A stretch of DNA of 21,017 bases from UMGS1668 sp035447605 (GCA_035447605.1 DAOTHJ010000028.1:1-21017); one strand, 5' to 3'. Numbered from the stretch's first letter, positions 7,527-15,167 are shown. Made by a program: numbers and translations. Notes: generated from the letters alone by a model not told the origin.

Positions 7527-9101
7527 ATGCAGGCATTTGTAAATGCGACCTTTCTCTCCTGCGAGGAGCGCAACCGCATCTTTAAAGTGCTGATCGAGGA
7601 CGGAGGCCGTATCCTCTACACTGGCGACGAGATTCCCGCGAAGTATGACGGGATTCCGATCGTCGATCTCGGAGGTGCGGCCGTGGTTCCCGCCTTCGCC
7701 GACACGCATATGCATTTTGAGTCCTACGCGCTCTTCCGCAATACGGTGGATGTGCGTGATGCCGGTGATTTTGCCGAGATGGGCGAGATGCTCCGCCGCC
7801 ATATCAAACGGCACCGCGGTATCAAGTTTTTACCGGCCTACGGATGCAGCGCGCATACGGTCCGGGAAAAACGCCTGCCGGAACGGGCCGACCTCGACCG
7901 GATGACCAGTCTTCCTCTGCTGATCGTCAAATACGACGGCCACGCGGCTGTGGCAAATTCCGCCCTGATCGCCCAGTTCCCGGAGAACGTGACCGGCGAT
8001 CCGGGCTTCAATCCGGAGACGGGCTGGCTTTTCCAGAATGCCTTTTATCAGGGCGTCAACTACATCACCTCAAAGGTATCGCTGCTCTCCATCATCAAAG
8101 GGATGGACGAGGCGGCGCAGGAGCTTGCGGAAAGGGGCATCGGCCTCGTACATACCGCGGAGGGCGTCGGGTTTAAATATGATGCCGACATCGATATGAT
8201 GCGCTTTTTGCGCTACGGGCTGGCGCCGGCCTTCCGCATCTATTTTCAGACGATGGACGTCGCAAAGATCACGAAGCGGAAGCTGCCAAGCATCGGCGGG
8301 TGCTTCGCTCTGGCGCTGGACGGCTGTTTCGGCTCGGAGGACGCCCGCCTTCTGGAGCCCTATTCCAACAATCCTGATAATCTTGGATTTTTTGCTTATT
8401 CGCAGGAGCAGGTGACGGATTTCTGTAAGGAGGCGAACCGCGCCGGCCTTCAGATTGCGATGCACGCGATCGGCGACGCCGCGGTGGAGATGGCGCTCAA
8501 CGCCTACGAGGCCGCGCTCTCGGATTATCCGAGGAAGGACGCCCGCCACATCATCATCCACGCGGATCTGATCCCGGAGGAGATGCAGGAACGAGCGGCA
8601 GCGCACGACATCCACATTGCCCTGCAGCCGGATTTTCTGCGCTGGCCGGAGGAACCGCAAGAATACCTTGAGCAGATCCTTGGCGAGCGGGCGGACCGCC
8701 TGTTGCCGCTCCGGCCGATGCGGGAGAAGGGACTTGTCCTCTCCGCCGGGTCGGATGCGCCCTGCACGATCCCGGATCCGATCGAGAGCATCTGGAACTG
8801 CGTCTGCCATCCGAATCCGGAGTACGCGGTCGATGTGCTCGAGGCGCTGCGCATCCATACGCTCCGCGCGGCCGAGACCTCCTTCGACGAGGGGCGGCGC
8901 GGGAGCCTCCGGGAGGGCATGATTGCGGATTTTGTGCTGCTCGACCGCAGCCCGCTCGACGTTCCAAAGGAGGAACTGCGGGATCTGAAGGTGCTGGGCA
9001 CCTATTTTGCCGGCCGGCGCTTCGTGCGCAAAAAACGCTCCGTCGCCGCCGTCCTGTTTGCCGCGGCCAAAAACTACTTTACCGCAAAAGCGTTCAACTG
9101 A
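7527..9101 (+). CDS. YtcJ-type amidohydrolase
   Basis: This 524-aa metal-dependent hydrolase belongs to the amidohydrolase_3/YtcJ group. The beta-sandwich N-terminus leads into ADTHMHFESYAL, with the HxH metal ligands at residues 61 and 63. Further ligands are in MHAIGDAAVEMALNAYE and IIHADLIPEEM, and the late Asp is in LSAGSDAPCTIPDP. The C-terminus ends with the typical GMIADFVLLDRSPLDVPKEE. The substrate is unknown; relatives act on cyclic amides or imines. The ATG at 7527 has GGGAGGTG six bases upstream. The structured leader repeat precedes it, and an intrinsic terminator follows. A broken copy of its last 48 codons lies just downstream. Confidence 0.88.
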   Translation: MQAFVNATFLSCEERNRIFKVLIEDGGRILYTGDEIPAKYDGIPIVDLGGAAVVPAFADTHMHFESYALFRNTVDVRDAGDFAEMGEMLRRHIKRHRGIKFLPAYGCSAHTVREKRLPERADLDRMTSLPLLIVKYDGHAAVANSALIAQFPENVTGDPGFNPETGWLFQNAFYQGVNYITSKVSLLSIIKGMDEAAQELAERGIGLVHTAEGVGFKYDADIDMMRFLRYGLAPAFRIYFQTMDVAKITKRKLPSIGGCFALALDGCFGSEDARLLEPYSNNPDNLGFFAYSQEQVTDFCKEANRAGLQIAMHAIGDAAVEMALNAYEAALSDYPRKDARHIIIHADLIPEEMQERAAAHDIHIALQPDFLRWPEEPQEYLEQILGERADRLLPLRPMREKGLVLSAGSDAPCTIPDPIESIWNCVCHPNPEYAVDVLEALRIHTLRAAETSFDEGRRGSLREGMIADFVLLDRSPLDVPKEELRDLKVLGTYFAGRRFVRKKRSVAAVLFAAAKNYFTAKAFN

Positions 9102-9111
9102 TGGAAAAAGC

Positions 9112-9142
9112 CGCCCGGACGATGAAGCCCGGGCGTTTTTTT
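9112..9142 (+). terminator. Intrinsic terminator of the amidohydrolase gene
   Basis: Stem CGCCCGG (9112-9118) and CCGGGCG (9129-9135) is followed by seven T residues. It starts 11 bases after the stop. Its core closely resembles the terminator at 9443-9480 read on the other strand. Confidence 0.88.
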
Positions 9143-9171
9143 GTCGCTTTTTCTGCTCAAGGGAAACGGAA

Positions 9172-9314
9172 TGCGGATTTTGCGTGTTTGGCCGCAGCCT
9201 GCTCGACGTTCCGAAGGAGGAGCTGCGGAATCGGAAGGTGCCGGGCACCTATTTTGCCGGCCGGCGCTTTGTGCGCAAAAAACGTTCCGTCGCCGCCGTC
9301 CTGTTTGCCGCGGC
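9172..9314 (+). pseudogene. Truncated duplicate of the amidohydrolase 3' end
   Basis: This stretch repeats 8924-9067, the codons for the C-terminal 48 residues of the amidohydrolase. From GCTCGACGTTCC onward the two copies differ at about seven of 113 bases. A one-base deletion near 9183 shifts the frame, and the readable part runs RSLLDVPKEELRNRKVPGTY and beyond. It lacks a start, a catalytic domain and the last ten residues, so it cannot be functional. The copy lies downstream of the terminator, which suggests a tandem duplication with internal deletion. Confidence 0.88.
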
Positions 9315-9442
9315 AAGCCGCCGCAGATGCCGACTCGGACCTTGTATTTGCTTCGGTGATGCGGATAAAACGCCTCATACACGGAAAATGCGGGAACTGC
9401 GATTTTTACGGTGTGGCATATCCCGCATGCTTCCTGAGAAAA

Positions 9443-9480
9443 ATTCTCAAAAAAATATGCCCGGACTTCATCATCCGGGC
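9443..9480 (-). terminator. Intrinsic terminator of the EEP-family gene
   Basis: Minus-strand stem GCCCGGA (from 9480) and TCCGGGC (to 9459) with an eight-base loop is followed by a T-rich run. It begins nine bases after the gene's stop. The stretch 9315-9442 holds nothing else I can identify, apart from a short TGAGAA/TTCTCA dyad at 9435-9449. Confidence 0.85.
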
Positions 9481-9489
9481 AAAATAAAA

Positions 9490-10560
9490 TTATTCGGTTT
9501 GAGGTTCCAGCCGGAATGTCGCCATAACCGGCTGATGATCCGAATCTTGAAAATCATAATCAAGCGTCTCCACGGATGTTGCCGTTACGTTCGGCGAGAC
9601 GATAAAACCGTCGATGATGTAATACTGCGTCGTCTCCGGGTCGCCGTCGTAGGGCTTGTTGTTGAGCCGGCAGGTGGGCGCCGAGGGGTCGTAGACGTAG
9701 CTCCAGCCCTCCGGCAGGAGGTCGGCGCTCAGCAGCCCCGGCATCCAGCAGGATTCGTCGAGGGTGGGGCAGATATACTCGTCAACGGCGAGGAACGTCT
9801 GGTTGAAGTCGCCGCCGCAGATCACATAGTTGCCTTTTTCGTATTCTGCCTCTAAGTATTCCATCAGTACGGCGGTCTGTTCCGCCTTGCCTTCGCCGTC
9901 GTCGTAGGCCTCAAGGTGGAGGTTCACGAGGACCAGTTCCCGATCGGTGCCCTCCAGTGAAATATGCTCCGCCAGCAGGCACCGTTTGAGATTCACGGTG
10001 CGGGAAGGCCAGTCGAACGGAACCGGAAGCTGGATGCGCACGGCGTCCTCCGTCGCAAGACCGGAGAAGGTTGCGATGCCGCTGTCCACTTTGCCGACCG
10101 TGGGGACCGGCACAGGCTCGAACGCGCAGTAGTAATTCCGCGCATAGGCGCCAGAGGTGCCAAGAAGAGTTCCGATTTCCAAAATCATGTCGATATGATA
10201 GGAGCGGGCCGAATCCTGGTCGATCTCCTGAAGAAAACGAACGTCGGCCTCGTTTTCCGCAATTGCGGAGCGGATGCCGTCAAAATATCCGGAGACCTGT
10301 TCTTCGGATGGAGCATACAATCCACCGCCGTCGAAGATGAATTCGCTTTCCTTTCCGAGCCCCGCATAGCCGAGGTTCCAGGTGAGCACGGTCAGCTCGT
10401 CCCCAAGGGAAAGCGTTTTTCCACCCGACGGGAAGTCGACGGGTTCCGCCGCTTCCGGTTTCCATTCCACCACGGTTAGGAATCCCAGCAGCCCGCCGGC
10501 CAGAATCAAAACAGCGGCAAAAAGGATGCAGACAGCCTTCAGAATTTTTCTGCCTAACAG
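9490..10560 (-). CDS. Endonuclease/exonuclease/phosphatase family protein, membrane-anchored
   Basis: This is an EEP-fold hydrolase (356 aa from the start chosen). Fold motifs are LTVLTWNLGYAG, FLQEIDQDSAR (catalytic Glu), LVLVNLHLEAYDDGEG, NYVICGGDFNQ (Asp/Asn pair) and the terminal DSDHQPVMATF (Asp-His). The substrate, nucleic acid or phospholipid-like, cannot be told. In frame, a strongly hydrophobic segment (AVCILFAAVLILAGGLLGFL) lies upstream of the first conventional start, the TTG at 10509. AAGGAGG stands nine bases before a CTG at 10560, giving MLGRKILKAVCILF, a good signal anchor. I therefore extend to 10560. The TTG start would cut the membrane segment in half. Confidence 0.8.
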   Translation of the reverse strand: MLGRKILKAVCILFAAVLILAGGLLGFLTVVEWKPEAAEPVDFPSGGKTLSLGDELTVLTWNLGYAGLGKESEFIFDGGGLYAPSEEQVSGYFDGIRSAIAENEADVRFLQEIDQDSARSYHIDMILEIGTLLGTSGAYARNYYCAFEPVPVPTVGKVDSGIATFSGLATEDAVRIQLPVPFDWPSRTVNLKRCLLAEHISLEGTDRELVLVNLHLEAYDDGEGKAEQTAVLMEYLEAEYEKGNYVICGGDFNQTFLAVDEYICPTLDESCWMPGLLSADLLPEGWSYVYDPSAPTCRLNNKPYDGDPETTQYYIIDGFIVSPNVTATSVETLDYDFQDSDHQPVMATFRLEPQTE

Positions 10561-10716
10561 AAAAAAGCGCCTCCTTCAAAAAAAAGATACTTAGTCAAAA
10601 ACGGCGTACCGAAGTTCCGGTGTCGTTATGACATTTTTAGGATAACATGTTTCTTTGCCGCTGCACAGGGGAAAAAGATTTAAATTTTAAAAAAAACGGG
10701 AATTCGGGCGAAACCG

Positions 10717-10746
10717 TTGCCGTCGCTCTTTTGGTTGTGGTATAAT
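10717..10746 (+). promoter_or_regulatory. Promoter in front of the transketolase genes (repeat copy 2)
   Basis: TTGCCG (10717-10722) and TATAAT (10741-10746) are 18 bases apart, with TGG before the TATAAT. The arrangement repeats that of 7387-7415. Confidence 0.5.
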
Positions 10747-10835
10747 AACCGCAAAGCGGCTATGATATGGCCGTCTCAATGGCCCGCCTACGGTGAGGGC
10801 CAATTCTGCCCCGCGCGCTGTGCCTGCGGCAGAAT
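10737..10835 (+). repeat. Structured leader repeat, copy 2
   Basis: The first 17 bases match copy 1 (7406) exactly, and the block GCCCGCCTACGG with GGCCAATTC shortly after also recurs. The right palindrome arm (from 10756) has decayed. The 3' hairpin is kept with different bases: ATTCTGCC (10803-10810) and GGCAGAAT (10828-10835). The region 10561-10716 shows only AT-rich upstream DNA of the divergent EEP gene. Confidence 0.65.
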
Positions 10836-10874
10836 CTTATCCGTCGGATTTTTGTATGGAGGAGTGGTTACAGT

Positions 10875-11672
10875 TTGGATGAAATCTGCAGGGAGATCCG
10901 CAGGCTGACGGTGGAGTGCATCGGCAGCATCGGCGTCGGCCATATCGGCGGAAGCCTTTCGATTGCGGAGGTCCTGAAAGTTCTTTATTTCGACAAGATG
11001 AAGGTCGATCCAGCCAACCCGAAGATGGAGGGCCGCGACCGGCTGATCGTCTCCAAGGGCCATGCGGGGCCGGCCGTTTACGCGGTGCTTGCCCTGAGGG
11101 GTTTCTTCCCGAAGGACTGGCTCTACACGCTCAACAAGCCCGGCACGAGGCTCCCGAGCCACTGTGACATGAATAAGACCCCGGGCGTGGATATGACCGC
11201 CGGCTCGCTCGGTCAGGGCTTCTCCTGCGCCGTAGGGGCTGCGATCGCCTCCAAAATCAAAAAAGATAAAGCCACGATTTACAGCATCATCGGCGACGGC
11301 GAGTCGCAGGAGGGCCAGATCTGGGAGGCGGCCATGCTTGCAGCCCAGAAGAAGCTCAACAACCTCATCGCGTTCACCGACCGCAACATGATGCAGATCG
11401 ACGGCTATACCGAGGAGGTCAACGGCCTCGGCAACCTCGCCGCGAAGTGGCGCGCATTCGGCTGGTTCGTGCAGGAAGTGGACGGCCACGACTGTGATGC
11501 GATCTCGGAAGCCATTGATAAGGCCAAAAAGAAGAGGAGCCGTCCCTCCATGATTATCCTCCATACCGTAAAAGGCAAGGGCGTCTCCTTTGCCGAAAAA
11601 GCCGGGCCCGGCTGCCACAGCATGTCGGTCACCCAAGAAGACGTAGCTGCCGCGCTTGCGGAGCTTCAGTGA
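10875..11672 (+). CDS. Transketolase, N-terminal (thiamine diphosphate) subunit
   Basis: This is the N-terminal half of a split transketolase, which moves two-carbon units between sugar phosphates in the non-oxidative pentose phosphate pathway. Seen are GHIGGSLSIAEVL, SKGHAGPAVYAVL, DMTAGSLGQGFS and the diphosphate-binding GDGESQEGQIWEAA with the closing TDRNMMQIDG. The 265-aa length is usual for this subunit. The start is a TTG at 10875, ten bases after GGAGGAG; an ATG further upstream (10856) is in another frame and stops after eight codons. The C-terminal subunit gene follows after 13 bases. Relatives of split type sometimes act in other sugar pathways, so the exact substrate pair is open. 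Confidence 0.93.
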   Translation: MDEICREIRRLTVECIGSIGVGHIGGSLSIAEVLKVLYFDKMKVDPANPKMEGRDRLIVSKGHAGPAVYAVLALRGFFPKDWLYTLNKPGTRLPSHCDMNKTPGVDMTAGSLGQGFSCAVGAAIASKIKKDKATIYSIIGDGESQEGQIWEAAMLAAQKKLNNLIAFTDRNMMQIDGYTEEVNGLGNLAAKWRAFGWFVQEVDGHDCDAISEAIDKAKKKRSRPSMIILHTVKGKGVSFAEKAGPGCHSMSVTQEDVAAALAELQ

Positions 11673-11685
11673 GGGGGCGGCAGAG

Positions 11686-12612
11686 ATGGAAATGAGAGCG
11701 GCCTTTTTTGGCAAACTTAGCGAAATGATGGAGCAGGATGGGCGCATCTGCGTTCTTGACGCGGATCTCGGCAAGGCGAACGGCACCATGAAGCTCCGCA
11801 CAAAATTCCCGGAGCGCGCTTTCGACTGCGGCATCGCGGAGCAGAATATGGCTTCCGTCGCGGCAGGCATAGCCTCCTACGGATTCATTCCGTTTATTAC
11901 GACGTTCACGCCTTTTGCGACCAGAAGAATCTGCGACCAGATTGCGGTCTCGATCGCCTATGCGCGGCAGAATGTCAAGATCGTCGGAACCGACCCCGGC
12001 ATCTCCGCGCAGCTCAACGGCGGCACCCATATGAGCCTCGAGGATATCGGCGTTCTACGCAGCATCCCCACGATGGTGATCTTCGAGCCGGTCGATGAAA
12101 TTCAGGCGGCAAAAGCGTTACCGCAGATTGTTGCGCACGACGGACCGGTTTACATCCGCCTGTTCCGCAAGGAAGCCCCTGTGATCTTCCCTGAGAATTA
12201 TGAGTTCGATCTTTTTAAAGCGGACAAGCTGACCGACGGCGCGGATGTCACGATCTTCGCCTCCGGCATCATGCTCAAAAAATCTCTCGACGCCGCGGAG
12301 ATGCTCAAGGCAAAGAGCATCGGCGCGGAGGTCGTCAACGTTCACACGATTAAGCCTCTGGATGCCGAAACCGTGCTCAAATCCCTTAAAAAGACGAAAT
12401 GCGCGGTGGTGGCTGAAAATCATAATATCATCGGCGGCCTGTTCTCGGCGGTCTGTGAAGTTGCCGCCCAGAATCTGCCGGTGCCGATCATCCCGGTCGG
12501 TACAAAGGATGTCTTCGGCGAAGTGGGAAAGCTGCCGTACCTGTTTGAACGGTTCGGCATGACGGAAGCGGATATTGCGGCGGCGGCAGAAAAAGCCATC
12601 GCGGCCAAATGA
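11686..12612 (+). CDS. Transketolase, C-terminal (pyrimidine-binding) subunit
   Basis: This is the second half of the split transketolase, 308 aa. It holds the catalytic Glu in AFDCGIAEQNMASVAAGIA, the FITTFTPFATRRICDQI pyrimidine-binding stretch and a C-terminal transketolase-C domain (about 185-305) with VVNVHTIKPLDAE and VAENHNIIGGLF. It must pair with the product of the gene 13 bases upstream to form the active site. The ATG at 11686 follows a GGGGG run; a second ATG at 11692 is possible. Its stop overlaps ATGA at 12609, an alternative start of the next ORF. Confidence 0.93.
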   Translation: MEMRAAFFGKLSEMMEQDGRICVLDADLGKANGTMKLRTKFPERAFDCGIAEQNMASVAAGIASYGFIPFITTFTPFATRRICDQIAVSIAYARQNVKIVGTDPGISAQLNGGTHMSLEDIGVLRSIPTMVIFEPVDEIQAAKALPQIVAHDGPVYIRLFRKEAPVIFPENYEFDLFKADKLTDGADVTIFASGIMLKKSLDAAEMLKAKSIGAEVVNVHTIKPLDAETVLKSLKKTKCAVVAENHNIIGGLFSAVCEVAAQNLPVPIIPVGTKDVFGEVGKLPYLFERFGMTEADIAAAAEKAIAAK

Positions 12613-12635
12613 TCGGAAACGGAGAGGATATTGCC

Positions 12636-13049
12636 ATGAAAAAGCCACTTGTGGATACTCAAAAAGCACCGGGCAGCCGACTGATTCTGTACGGGTCCGT
12701 ATTTCTGATTATTTCGGCGCTGATCAACGCCTACTTTGCCTGGGAATTTGCGGTTGCCGTCTTTCTGGAACTCGCAACGACGGAGCAGCTGATCGGAAGC
12801 GCAGCCTCCCTCAGCCTGCAGTGCCTGCTCTGTTTTCTGGTCGCCCTCGATGCCATCACCCACCGCAATCATCCTTCCGCCGGGCGAAAGATTATGATTA
12901 ACTGCTTCTGCATTCTCCTGATTGCGGTTGCGCTGTTCGTCACAGCCACGGATATCGCCAACTATATCATTTCCGGTATCAGCGGAACCGGCGCCATCAT
13001 TGTCATCATCGGCGGATATTACAATTACAGAAGAGCCACCAATCACTGA
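12636..13049 (+). CDS. Hypothetical four-helix membrane protein
   Basis: I do not recognise the family. The 137-aa protein has a short basic head (MKKPLVDTQKAPGSR) and four hydrophobic segments: LILYGSVFLIISALINAYFA, a second at about 50-70 (SLSLQCLLCFLVALDA), a third (INCFCILLIAVALFVTATDI) and a fourth (GTGAIIVIIGGYY). The ATG at 12636 has AGAGG eight bases upstream; the ATG at 12609 overlapping the transketolase stop would add nine residues and has no site. It is the last gene of the transketolase unit, and a terminator follows after 15 bases. A role with transketolase is not implied. Confidence 0.75.
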   Translation: MKKPLVDTQKAPGSRLILYGSVFLIISALINAYFAWEFAVAVFLELATTEQLIGSAASLSLQCLLCFLVALDAITHRNHPSAGRKIMINCFCILLIAVALFVTATDIANYIISGISGTGAIIVIIGGYYNYRRATNH

Positions 13050-13064
13050 GGATATTCCATTTTT

Positions 13065-13094
13065 AAAGCCCTCCAATATAGGAGGGCTTTTTTG
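13065..13094 (+). terminator. Intrinsic terminator of the transketolase unit
   Basis: Nine-base perfect arms AAGCCCTCC (13066-13074) and GGAGGGCTT (13081-13089) with loop AATATA are followed by a T-run. Confidence 0.92.
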
Positions 13095-13132
13095 CAGGAG
13101 GAAAGATTTTTCCTCAAAAAAAGGATTTGGCC

Positions 13133-13161
13133 TTGCACGCCCCGAAGGATTATGTTATAAT
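13133..13161 (+). promoter_or_regulatory. Promoter of tRNA-Pro
   Basis: TTGCAC (13133-13138) and consensus TATAAT (13156-13161) are 17 bases apart, 23 bases before the tRNA. Confidence 0.75.
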
Positions 13162-13184
13162 GATCTCCGCTGAAAAGCAAAGAT

Positions 13185-13260
13185 CTGGGTGTGGCGCAGT
13201 TGGTAGCGCGCTACCTTGGGGTGGTAGAGGCCGTGGGTTCAAGTCCCGTCACTCAGACCA
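13185..13260 (+). tRNA. tRNA-Pro (anticodon GGG)
   Basis: A full cloverleaf of 76 bases with encoded CCA can be drawn. The acceptor stem is CTGGGTG/CACTCAG, the D arm GCGC/GCGC, the anticodon arm CTACC/GGTAG with loop TTGGGGT, and the T loop TTCAAGT. The anticodon at loop positions 3-5 is GGG, reading proline codons CCC and CCU. The integrase gene beside it and facing it suggests that the 3' end serves as the chromosomal attachment site. Confidence 0.95.
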
Positions 13261-13297
13261 TAGGAAATCGCATGAAAATGCGGTTTCCTATTTTTTG
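13261..13297 (+). terminator. Terminator of tRNA-Pro
   Basis: A 13-pair stem (arms 13261-13273 and 13278-13290, one T-G pair) with a GAAA loop is followed by six T residues. It starts immediately after the encoded CCA. Confidence 0.9.
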
Positions 13298-13314
13298 TGG
13301 CACATTTCGTGGCA
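13297..13314. repeat. Direct GTGGCA repeats next to the tRNA, possible integrase sites
   Basis: GTGGCA occurs at 13297-13302 and 13309-13314, exactly 12 bases apart, between the tRNA terminator and the integrase end. Short direct repeats at this place are typical of integrase arm sites, but this is inferred from position. Confidence 0.35.
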
Positions 13315-13329
13315 TACTGCCCGAAAAAT

Positions 13330-13363
13330 AAAAAGAGCTTGCTCATTGGCAGGCTCTTTTTTG
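13330..13363. terminator. Bidirectional intrinsic terminator at the integrase end
   Basis: Stem AAAAGAGC/GCTCTTTT (13331-13338, 13353-13360) is extended by TGC/GCA inside. It has A residues before and T residues after, so it can act on both strands. It lies 34 bases beyond the integrase stop on the minus strand. Confidence 0.8.
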
Positions 13364-13396
13364 TTTTACAGGAAGTGAATGCAGAAATGTAGTGGT

Positions 13397-14398
13397 TTAC
13401 TCATGCCCGCTTTTACCATTCATCACCGCATCAAAATGAGCCGTAACCTGATCGCCGACCTCTTTCTGCTTTGCGGAAAAAGTATGTTCGTAGATACCGC
13501 TTAACACAGTGGCGCTGCCCCATCCGCCGCGCTCCATAATATATTTATCCGGTACGCCCAAAGCGTGAAGCATACTGGCATGATAATGCCGGAGATCATG
13601 AAAACGGTAATGCACGCCGATCTTTCGGCAGAGCGCTTCAAACTGTTTGGTGATCTGGTTCGGGGTTAACGGCACGCCGCTTTTGACGGCATCGAACACC
13701 GCCTCCGGAAGCGTGATGGTTCGGCTGCCGGCTGTCGTTTTGGGGCCTTTTACCTGCAAGGTATTGGCATCGTCCATCACAAGCGCCTTGCTGACCCGGA
13801 CCGTATGCTCTTTGAGATTAAAATCTTCCGGAGTGAGAGCAGCTATTTCTGAGCGTCGGAGAGACCCGAAAGCGGCCAAAAGGATCGCTTTTTCGATCTC
13901 CAAACCCTTTGCCGCATCAAGAAGACGCCGAACTTCCTCATCATCCGGGATCGTGTATTCCGGCTTGACTCGCTGAGGAAGCGTGACACAGGAAACGTAA
14001 GAAGGATTCACGGATCGGATGACGGCGGTGAGGAGCCCGGAAGCATTCCGGACGGTCTTTTGGCTGTGCGTTTTGGCAATATCGGAAATGAAACGCTGAA
14101 TCACTTGAGCAGACAGCGCGGAGATCTTAAAATGATCGTATTCCAAAAAATAATGACGCAGGCTTTCATAGGCCCGGATTGTGGAAGGAGAAAGAATCCA
14201 CCGCTTATTTTCTATATATCGGTTCACTGCCTCCTGAAGAGTGGGGTCCTGGCTGAGCTCTTCCTGCACGCCCGAAAGCCATAGGGCGGCGGCTCGCTCG
14301 GCCTCGCGTTTCGTCGGCCGCGTAAAACTCTTATAGCCGCCTTCGTAATGAACCCGTACCCGATAATTCCCTGAGGGCAGGACCCTTGCAGTTGCCAT
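13397..14398 (-). CDS. Tyrosine-type site-specific integrase
   Basis: This recombinase (333 aa) would insert and excise the element at tRNA-Pro. An N-terminal arm-type DNA-binding part (ATARVLPSGNYRVRVHYEGG) is followed by a core-binding SAM-like region (about 55-135) and the catalytic domain. Catalytic residues visible are Arg in FGSLRRSEIAAL (about 181), His267 and Arg270 in YRFHDLRHYHAS, Trp293 in GGWGSATV and the nucleophile Tyr303 in GIYEHTF. The ATG at 14398 has GGAGGTG upstream. A GTG at 14407 lies inside that site and is unlikely. It is transcribed towards the tRNA, 41 bases after the repressor stop on the same strand, so the two may share a transcript. Confidence 0.95.
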   Translation of the reverse strand: MATARVLPSGNYRVRVHYEGGYKSFTRPTKREAERAAALWLSGVQEELSQDPTLQEAVNRYIENKRWILSPSTIRAYESLRHYFLEYDHFKISALSAQVIQRFISDIAKTHSQKTVRNASGLLTAVIRSVNPSYVSCVTLPQRVKPEYTIPDDEEVRRLLDAAKGLEIEKAILLAAFGSLRRSEIAALTPEDFNLKEHTVRVSKALVMDDANTLQVKGPKTTAGSRTITLPEAVFDAVKSGVPLTPNQITKQFEALCRKIGVHYRFHDLRHYHASMLHALGVPDKYIMERGGWGSATVLSGIYEHTFSAKQKEVGDQVTAHFDAVMNGKSGHE

Positions 14399-14439
14399 AA
14401 GAGTCACCTCCTATAAAGAATTTTTCCAAATTGGGCTTA

Positions 14440-15048
14440 TTATTTTACCGAGGAAATAAAGTAGACGGCTTTTCCAAGGATACGCACTTCTTCAAGTTCT
14501 GGTCCCGTGATACGCCATGGGGCATATTTTTGATTTGCGGCAACCAACGTGATACCGTCTTTGTCTTTATAAACCCGCTTGAGCGTCGCCTCATTCTCAA
14601 TCAGGACGGCGGCAATATCTCCGTTATCGACGTCCGATTGCTGCCGGATCAAGACGATATCTCCATCGAGGATCCGCGCATCGATCATAGAATCGCCCTT
14701 GCATGTCAGCGCAAAAGATGCCTCCGCATACGCCGGAGACTTGACATACCCATCAATATTTTCCTCCGCGAGAATCGGCTCTCCGCAGGCAATCGTACCG
14801 AGCAACGGAATCAGAACCATATCAGGCACAGGGATAATATTCCTTGCAATTTGAGGAGAGGGGTCTTTGCCAAGAAGATAATCAAGTGATGTATGATAAA
14901 AATCGGCAATCGCAATTAATGTTTCAGAGTTTGGTTCCCTATATCCTTTTTCATAATTCACATAGGTTGTATAAGGGATATTTAGCTGACGTGCCACTTC
15001 CCTCATTGAAAGCATCTTTTCCTTACGCAGCTCTTTAATTCGGTTCAT
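14440..15048 (-). CDS. CI/LexA-like repressor (XRE HTH plus S24 peptidase)
   Basis: This is the likely master repressor of the element, 202 aa. The N-terminal HTH (KMLSMREVARQLNIPYTTYV to about residue 60) is joined to an S24 self-cleaving domain. The putative cleavage site is Cys88-Gly89 in GTIACGEPI. The catalytic Ser120 is in CKGDSMID and Lys157 in EATLKRVY. Such proteins cleave themselves when RecA is activated by DNA damage, so SOS induction of the element is expected from family knowledge. The ATG at 15048 has GGGGTG upstream. Its promoter has an operator-like dyad in the spacer, consistent with autoregulation. Confidence 0.93.
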   Translation of the reverse strand: MNRIKELRKEKMLSMREVARQLNIPYTTYVNYEKGYREPNSETLIAIADFYHTSLDYLLGKDPSPQIARNIIPVPDMVLIPLLGTIACGEPILAEENIDGYVKSPAYAEASFALTCKGDSMIDARILDGDIVLIRQQSDVDNGDIAAVLIENEATLKRVYKDKDGITLVAANQKYAPWRITGPELEEVRILGKAVYFISSVK

Positions 15049-15076
15049 GATATCACCCCTTTCTTTATCTCCTAAT

Positions 15077-15104
15077 ATTTTACACAGTTTGGGTAAAAAG
15101 TCAA
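15077..15104 (-). promoter_or_regulatory. Repressor promoter with operator in its spacer
   Basis: Minus-strand TTGACT (15099-15104) and TAAAAT (15077-15082) are 16 bases apart. The dyad TTTAC...GTAAA (15079-15097) fills the spacer and overlaps the -10. Confidence 0.7.
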
Positions 15105-15160
15105 CGGAAAATACACAAGTTGGGCAAGAAACACAAATTATGTTGCTCAATTTGTGTATT
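15079..15160. promoter_or_regulatory. Three related operator-like sites
   Basis: The shared sequence TACACAnnTTGnGnAA occurs at 15081-15096 and 15112-15127 on the plus strand, and on the minus strand within 15142-15160. Spacing and number resemble a CI/Cro operator set. ACACAAAT at 15131-15138 also pairs with ATTTGTGT at 15150-15157. Confidence 0.6.
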
Positions 15161-15167
15161 TTTTTGC

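Noticed and set aside
8070..9248. A 392-codon open frame on the minus strand
   Set aside because: It is a shadow of the amidohydrolase gene, very rich in Arg, with no ribosome binding site or family motif.
10856..10882. Eight-codon upstream ORF before the transketolase gene
   Set aside because: Its ATG overlaps the ribosome binding site of the main gene and has none of its own; probably chance.
10788..11870. A 360-codon open frame on the minus strand
   Set aside because: It lies opposite both transketolase subunits and has the composition of an antisense shadow.
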